Assembly (NCBI GenBank): GCA_022478985.1
Contig: JAKSZP010017374.1
Coordinates: forward strand, 46,176-110,175
Length of the DNA: 64,000 nt
Reading direction: 5' to 3'
Source: Massospora cicadina
Taxonomy: Eukaryota > Entomophthoromycota > Entomophthoromycetes > Entomophthorales > Entomophthoraceae
Shown: in pieces, positions 58,890-64,000 of the stretch
How the letters are laid out: every line of letters starts with the position of its first letter
Position numbering within the stretch: position 1 is the first letter of the stretch
The notes under the pieces: model-generated
What the model was told of the DNA's origin: nothing
Seen by the model: only the letters and a program-made list of their open reading frames with translations
Database searches by the model: none
Program-made: the position numbers and the translations under genes

Positions 58890-60500
58890 ACAATGTCTTA
58901 TAAGAGTGAGTTTCAGAAGCTCTGGATGGAGTTATAGCCATCAATCAGAATTTTTAGCTTGGCATCTCAAGCTGATGTCAATACCTTGGAAGTATATATA
59001 ATCAAAGCAAAAAATTCTAAAAAAAGTGTGAAATGTGAATAACGATCTGTGTGAGAAAATTGCCGCTTTAAAATGGAAAGGGGGATAACTTATTAAAGAG
59101 AAAAATTAATCAAAAAACTGAACGTGAAGCAAACCAAGAACGTATCTGATGGATTTACAATGATATAGTCAAAATTATGAAATGTATTGAGAAGTTGGAA
59201 AATCACAAATGTGATAGTGTAAAATTTGAGGCAAATGAAGATGACGAAAATACATGCAAAACCACAAATTATAAAAGCACCTCTACCCCAAAAATATGTT
59301 TAAATTGTTTGCTGGTATGTCAGAAATGACTCTCAAAGCTGCTTTTATGGCTACTTGAGTCAATAGGCAATAATCTCTTATGGGTAAAGCAAACAATTTT
59401 TTTTAAAAATATGCTGAAATTTCCCACCTTACACTGGGATAACGCCCTGGCTTTTCCATCTCTTTAAGATGACCATGTTTGGATATGCAGACTTTCAGAA
59501 AGCGATGACTGTAATGAACTATCTTAGCACTGATCGACAGAATATGGTGTTACCTCACCTCAATGGGAATAATTGGTCATGCGCTGAGGCAAAAGCGGTG
59601 ATTATATTAGAGTTTGTAAGTCCTACTTGGATGGAAAATTGAAAAAAGGAATTTATGGGTATACAATTCTGTAAGGATGAGACCCTGGCTAGTTTCACCA
59701 ATCATTTATACCAGGAATTTTAGATCTTGGTAGGGGCAAAAGTGCTTAATGACTTTAGATGCATGCATAGCCATACAGGTGGCACTTTGACCCTACAGCA
59801 AACTGCATTGGATTATGGCAGCAGCACTAGTAACACAAACAACGACCTTACAGATGGTGGACCATATGGAGATGTTGAGAGCAACTTTTGATGCGCCCAA
59901 TCAATTTTTTGAGGAAATTCCAGCTAAGGATGGTCAAACTATGGTCGAATTAGAAGATGACGTTTTAGAGAGTGTTGAAAAAGTCGTTGATCAGCATAAT
60001 TAAGTCATAATGTGGAAGAACTTAATGGATCCAAGTGGAAGGATTAATAAACTAGCCACTATTAGAAAAGTGGAGTGACAGGACAATTTACCACCCAAAA
60101 TTGGGAGAATAAATAATGACATTTGTGAAAGTTGTGATTCCTCAATAGGAGGAAGAGCTGCCCAAAATTCAGGGAAAGGATTGCAGTCTAGATGTGGAAC
60201 TATCTAGCACTTCAAGAGAACTTGTCCATTAGACATCTACTTGGATTAAAAGCTGTGGTAGGACCAGCTCAGGTTGCAACTGGGTCCGTAATGAGAAGTT
60301 TTAAATTGTTAAAGGAGATCAAAATGAAAGGCAATTAATTCAGAGAGCAATGGATGAAGTTGGTCAATAATAAATTAGTCATTTAATGAGAAAAGCAAGG
60401 AATGCCAAAAAATATGTTCAGTTCCAGATAAATTTGATAGAGAAAACTGTTAACAAATTATTCATGCAAGTAGGGGATCAATCAAACAATTGACAGAATA
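58890..60500 (+). pseudogene. Gag-like region of element E
   Basis: Heavily interrupted. It holds a 62-codon open block at 59815-60003 (acidic, FFEEIPAKDGQTMVELEDDV) and, at about 60195-60236, a decayed zinc knuckle reading C-G-T-I-stop-H-F-K-R-T-C, that is C-X4-H-X4-C with the usual Gly turned into a stop and the first Cys lost. Capsid-like pieces lie around 59440-59760. The position after the primer site supports gag. Confidence 0.5.
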
Positions 60501-60877
60501 AATCTAAACGTTCAAGTTGGCAAATAATGCCAAGAAATAAGACCAGATCAAGACAAAATTGTATATAGAAAAACGTTTTAAATTAATCCGTGCACATAGG
60601 GGATCATTATTATATCTATTAACGGATTTAATCTGAACGCTCAAATCAGCAAATAATGACAAAGAGTTTAAAAAAGGAAAAACAATTTGGATGCCCTATG
60701 GATGGGGACGTTCAAAATTATAACCAATTCAGAGAATGATGCCTATAAAAGAAAAAATATAAAAGATGGCTGATATCCAATAGAGTTCATGTAAAATACT
60801 TAAAGTATTGGGCTTAGAAAATAGTAACAATAAAATATTGGAAAAAAGATTAAAAGATAAAAAGATGCATAAAAATA

Positions 60878-62825
60878 CTAATTTTATTTGAGGTTGCTGA
60901 CCAGGGGATGGACATTACTGATACTTAATAAGCAAAAGAATCAAATGAAAGAATTAAATAGATAAAAACCAAAATCCAACCAAAATAAAAAACCAAAACC
61001 AAAATAGAACTCCAACCAGGTGGGGAGCGGAATACCACCAACCCACCATGGCAGAGGGTGAGGGGGGGTCAGGCAGCGTTTCTACAGACATATTTGGCTG
61101 GTCATCCTCATTAAACTTGTAGAAACGGACAAAAGTGGAGAGCCAGGGTGTGGGGGCATTAGCGTGGTGGGGGTGGATGTGGGCAAAAAGTTGATTACCT
61201 TCCCTAATTCGTCTTGGTAGTCATCTTCAACAAATTCTGCTACTTGGTGTTCAGCTTGAATGTGGGCTTCAGGAAGTTTGAAAAATTGATGAGACTTTGG
61301 CAGGTGATCTTTGCAGATGGGTCAAAATCTATTAATTGAGCCACCCGCATGATTGCATAAGTGGCTTCAGTGTCCAATTTTATAATTTCTTCCTGTACTG
61401 TTTTGGGGAAAACAGGGGGGAACTTGACTATGCTCAGTTTAAGGTGGAATTAAGAAACAAATTGGGCCACTGCTTTGCGTAGGATTGGGCAATGGGGAGA
61501 GGCCACCGCTGCTAAGGTGAGCTAGTGGTCACTTTGGCAGGGGATGTCATTAAATTTAGGAGTGAATCGCTTGGGATGGGGATTTGTAAAAATCAGAATT
61601 GTAAAATTTGGCCTAAACACAATAGATTGAGCTGTGAGAGGTTCACCAGAGTCCTCAGTGGTGACAACATTACCTGACTTGTCAACCTTGGCCAATAATT
61701 CCCATGAATTTTGGCTCACAGGAATAGAAGAAGGAGAATTTGAGTGAGCAGAAGTAAAATGGGCTGCTTGGGTTTAAATGGTGGTTAAGGCCTGTTTCTA
61801 ATCTAATGTGGGTGAAATTGGATGGGATAGTGTAGGTGGGTTTGGTGGAGGCAAAATTTTTCACTCTGGCCCATCAAATGAGAATGTTGGGTGGGGTTGG
61901 GGCAACAAAACGCCCCATTCAGAATCCTCTGAATATGCTCAGAAGCCACACCAGAGGAAATGGCTTGAGGGCAGGATTTTTTGGAATGGCCAAGTCCAAA
62001 GCAAAGGGGACAGATTTGGTGACCATTATCCACCCAAGTTCAAAAGAAATGCTCAGGCGCCGCGACAATATGAGCATGGGGGGATTTGTTGGGCTATGGC
62101 TGCGTGGTGTGGGATTATGGTAGCAGTGGCGTGAGGTGAAGCAAGGCGCTCTGCTCCAGAAGGAACGGTGAAGACAAGGTTGAGCTATGAACATAATCCA
62201 GAAGACCCATAATCAACTGGTCATATAACAACTGGGGTGGTAGGTGAGATGAGAGGGATAAAAAGGGCATCACCAATGTGGTATCTGAAGGAAGGCGAGT
62301 TCAAGTGGTAGAGATATGAGTATTTTTATAAATTAGGGGAGTAGAAGCCACTTCTGCAGCAACCTCCTCCATTTGGAAGCCAACATTGAAATAGCCCTTA
62401 AATGGATGGAAATTGATAAAGCCACCCAGTACAAATGCAGCCATGTCTACTTTGATAATTGATTTGTGGGCATACGGAAACAAACGCCCATAGTCAACTC
62501 ATAGGCAAAATTGGATGTTGGGATGAAAGAGCGAGAGGATGGGGTGAGAAGGGTGAATTTGCGCTAAGTGTAGCACTAAGTCCCATGGGACATAATGGCC
62601 TAAGAAGATGGTGGTTCTATTTGACCCCATGTTAACACGTTTGCCCTCAGGGCAGAAAATGCTAGGTGTGGAGCACAGCTACCCCACATTGGAGAGCAGG
62701 CGGTGGAACTGTGGACATTTTTATGGAAAATGGGTGTGGCCAGATGGCAGTGAAAAATCAAATATTTTCTTAATAAAATTTGCTCAAAGTGAGATTGAGC
62801 GAAAAGAAGACAAAAAAAGAGAAAC
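60878..62825 (-). mobile_element. Half-LINE copy 4 (full length, ORF1 only)
   Basis: 1948 bp with a perfect 12-bp TSD, TGCATAAAAATA, at 60866-60877 and 62826-62837. The 3' tail on the minus strand reads GTAATGTCCATCCCCTGGTC, then AGCAACCTCAAATAAAATTAG, the closest match to the SINE and half-LINE 2 tails. It has no ORF2. Confidence 0.9.
61060..62650 (-). pseudogene. ORF1-like protein of half-LINE 4
   Basis: Order as in the other copies: RRM-like unit (FPYAHKSIIKVDMAAF; FHPFKGYFNVGF, 62301-62483), a second unit, and an intact CCHC knuckle CPLCFGLGHSKKSC at 61971-62012. A Ser/Pro linker follows, then a C-terminal domain (AEHQVAEFVEDDYQ) ending near LPWW-like residues shared with half-LINE 2. 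Several frameshifts. Confidence 0.7.
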
Positions 62826-62837
62826 TGCATAAAAATA

Positions 62838-64000
62838 TAAAAATTAATTAATATACTAAAATTGATTTTTATTTTTTTGCCATGGAAATGTATCTAGTGA
62901 TATATCCACTTAATGAGCATGGAAAAAGGGAAAGACCATAAAGGGCACAAGTCCTGAGCATTTTTCTAATCAGGATACACTGAAACTAGATCCACCATAA
63001 TAGTCCCTATTAACAAGACATTGAAACCTGTCCTGGGGTTAGTACAGGTTGACTGAGGAATTCACTAAAATTTGTCCCGGGGTTAGTATGGGTTGAATGG
63101 CAAGATGCCATTGGAAACCCATCCTGGGGTTTGTACAGGTGGACTAATTCATTTTTTGGCAAGGTGCCAATATGGGACTGGCGAGGCATGATGTTGTGGG
63201 GACTGTGCTCAAGAAGGTGTGGCAGTGGGTAGAAATCAAGGACAAGAAGTCGCAAAGCTGAGCAGAGTATAGGCGTTTTTTGCAGACAGAGAAAAACTCC
63301 GCTGAGGCCATATAGATATGACATCCAAACATGACCATGGGATGAGGCAGCTTCCATCTCAAGGGTTCTATCTTCAACTAAAAAATATGATCATGAGGTG
63401 TTATATTTTGGAATTTCAAATGACCATATTATCTAACCCATTGACCAATTGATTAATTTAATGATTGTTAGTTACATTCATATATCTCAATGATGGTTGA
63501 AAACTAAAGTGTTGTTCTATTTTTGTCAATAATCACCCCAACAATATTGATCAAGAATTTGATGAGAAAGCAACACCCAATATTGAATTATTATAGGAGA
63601 TTATCCATAGCAAACAGATGGGGTTTCATTGAAAACTATTTAGGAGTTCTAACGCTTGTGACAAAAGATAGAATCGTCATCAGGCAACATAACCTGAATA
63701 AATTAGTTTCAAGATAATGACACTATTAAATTGGTCACCAAACACTGATGATTATGTTACCTAAGAAAATTAATGTGAAGATACCCACCAAGGTTTGGTG
63801 CTTAAAACTCAAGTGTCAATTCAATTTAAGGGAACAAGTAACTGATCCCAGTAGACAGCTGAAAAGCTGTGCGCTGATTATGCTATAACTATCCCCAATT
63901 GTTTCCTAATAGAATCAGATTTAAACTTGATAATAACTTAGTTGTTTATACTTAAGTTGTATAGCTTACTCTTGAGTAAGAATGCAAGGATCGGATATCC
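62838..64000. other. No gene recognised; possible interior of element E
   Basis: 1.16 kb to the window end. Apart from a three-unit minisatellite near 63020-63150 nothing is recognisable. A 64-codon frame at 63523-63717 has no known domain. Confidence 0.4.
63020..63150 (+). repeat. Three-unit imperfect minisatellite of about 45 bp
   Basis: Three imperfect units share a core of GTCC-GGGGTTAGTA-GGTTGA (starting near 63030, 63076 and 63120), for example CTGTCCTGGGGTTAGTACAG and TTGTCCCGGGGTTAGTATGG. Confidence 0.65.

Larger units (their letters stand above)
57690..64000 (+). mobile_element. LTR retrotransposon E, 5' part; right end not in view
   Basis: A 1148-bp LTR at 57690-58837 is followed 2 nt later by a primer-binding site and a gag-like region, so this is the 5' half of an LTR element rather than a solo LTR. 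Half-LINE 4 (60878-62825) lies inside it. No second LTR is present up to 64000. The base pairs before the LTR are AAGGT; the matching TSD would lie outside the window. Whether 62838-64000 still belongs to E is uncertain. Confidence 0.65.

Noticed and set aside
62838..64000. Continuation of the pol gene of element E
   Set aside because: No RT, RNase H or integrase motif could be read on either strand, so pol was not called.
1..64000. CRISPR arrays, bacterial operons, rRNA genes
   Set aside because: No regularly spaced short repeats, no ribosome-binding-site-led gene clusters and no rRNA-like sequence were seen; the content is eukaryotic transposons.

Overview
The window reads as a transposon graveyard from a eukaryotic, most likely fungal (perhaps basidiomycete) chromosome. 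Reasons: Ty3/gypsy elements including a chromovirus, Tad-like LINEs with APE endonuclease, reverse transcriptase and a terminal CCHC-type finger, a tRNA-derived SINE, a hAT element, AT-rich spacers with no long open frames, and no rRNA, tRNA or conserved host gene that I can recognise. The taxonomic call is inference. Nearly every coding stretch is broken by stops or frameshifts. Most element edges could be fixed from matching target-site duplications (TSDs).

Layout. 1-3586: AT-rich, with one possible small C2H2 zinc-finger ORF. 3595-5472: non-autonomous hAT element (8-bp TSD) containing a nested tRNA-SINE and a truncated half-LINE. 5634-16430: Ty3/gypsy chromovirus 'A' (protease, RT, RNase H, integrase, chromodomain). 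It carries a solo LTR of its own family, a small non-autonomous LTR element with coding tandem repeats, a second truncated half-LINE and an unidentified 0.9-kb insert. 16436-18688: AT-rich spacer. 18706-31354: three full-length 1.9-kb half-LINEs, the third split by LINE B (25967-31230, minus). 31941-37153: LINE A (plus). 37220-44690: a decayed half-LINE (minus) split by LINE C (39213-44484, plus). 45470-56103: gypsy element F, split by gypsy element D (47144-54593), which is itself split by a solo LTR of family E (52291-53440). 56590-57689: minus-strand gypsy integrase (G). 57690 to the window end: LTR element E, with its 5' LTR, primer site and gag-like region, holding a fourth full-length half-LINE (60878-62825).

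The most interesting signal is a three-tier retrotransposition system. (1) Three 5.2-kb LINEs encode an ORF1 (two RRM-like folds plus a CCHC knuckle) and an ORF2 (APE endonuclease, RT, C-terminal finger). (2) 1.9-kb half-LINEs keep only a diverged ORF1 with a new C-terminal domain, have no ORF2, and show 12- to 15-bp TSDs. (3) A 275-bp tRNA-headed SINE. All three share a related 3' tail (around GTCC-TCCC-GGTCGGC--ACCTCA-ATAAA), as expected if half-LINEs and the SINE are copied in trans by the LINE machinery. The nesting order gives a relative chronology: half-LINEs 2 and 5 and the hAT are older than LINE B, LINE C and the SINE.
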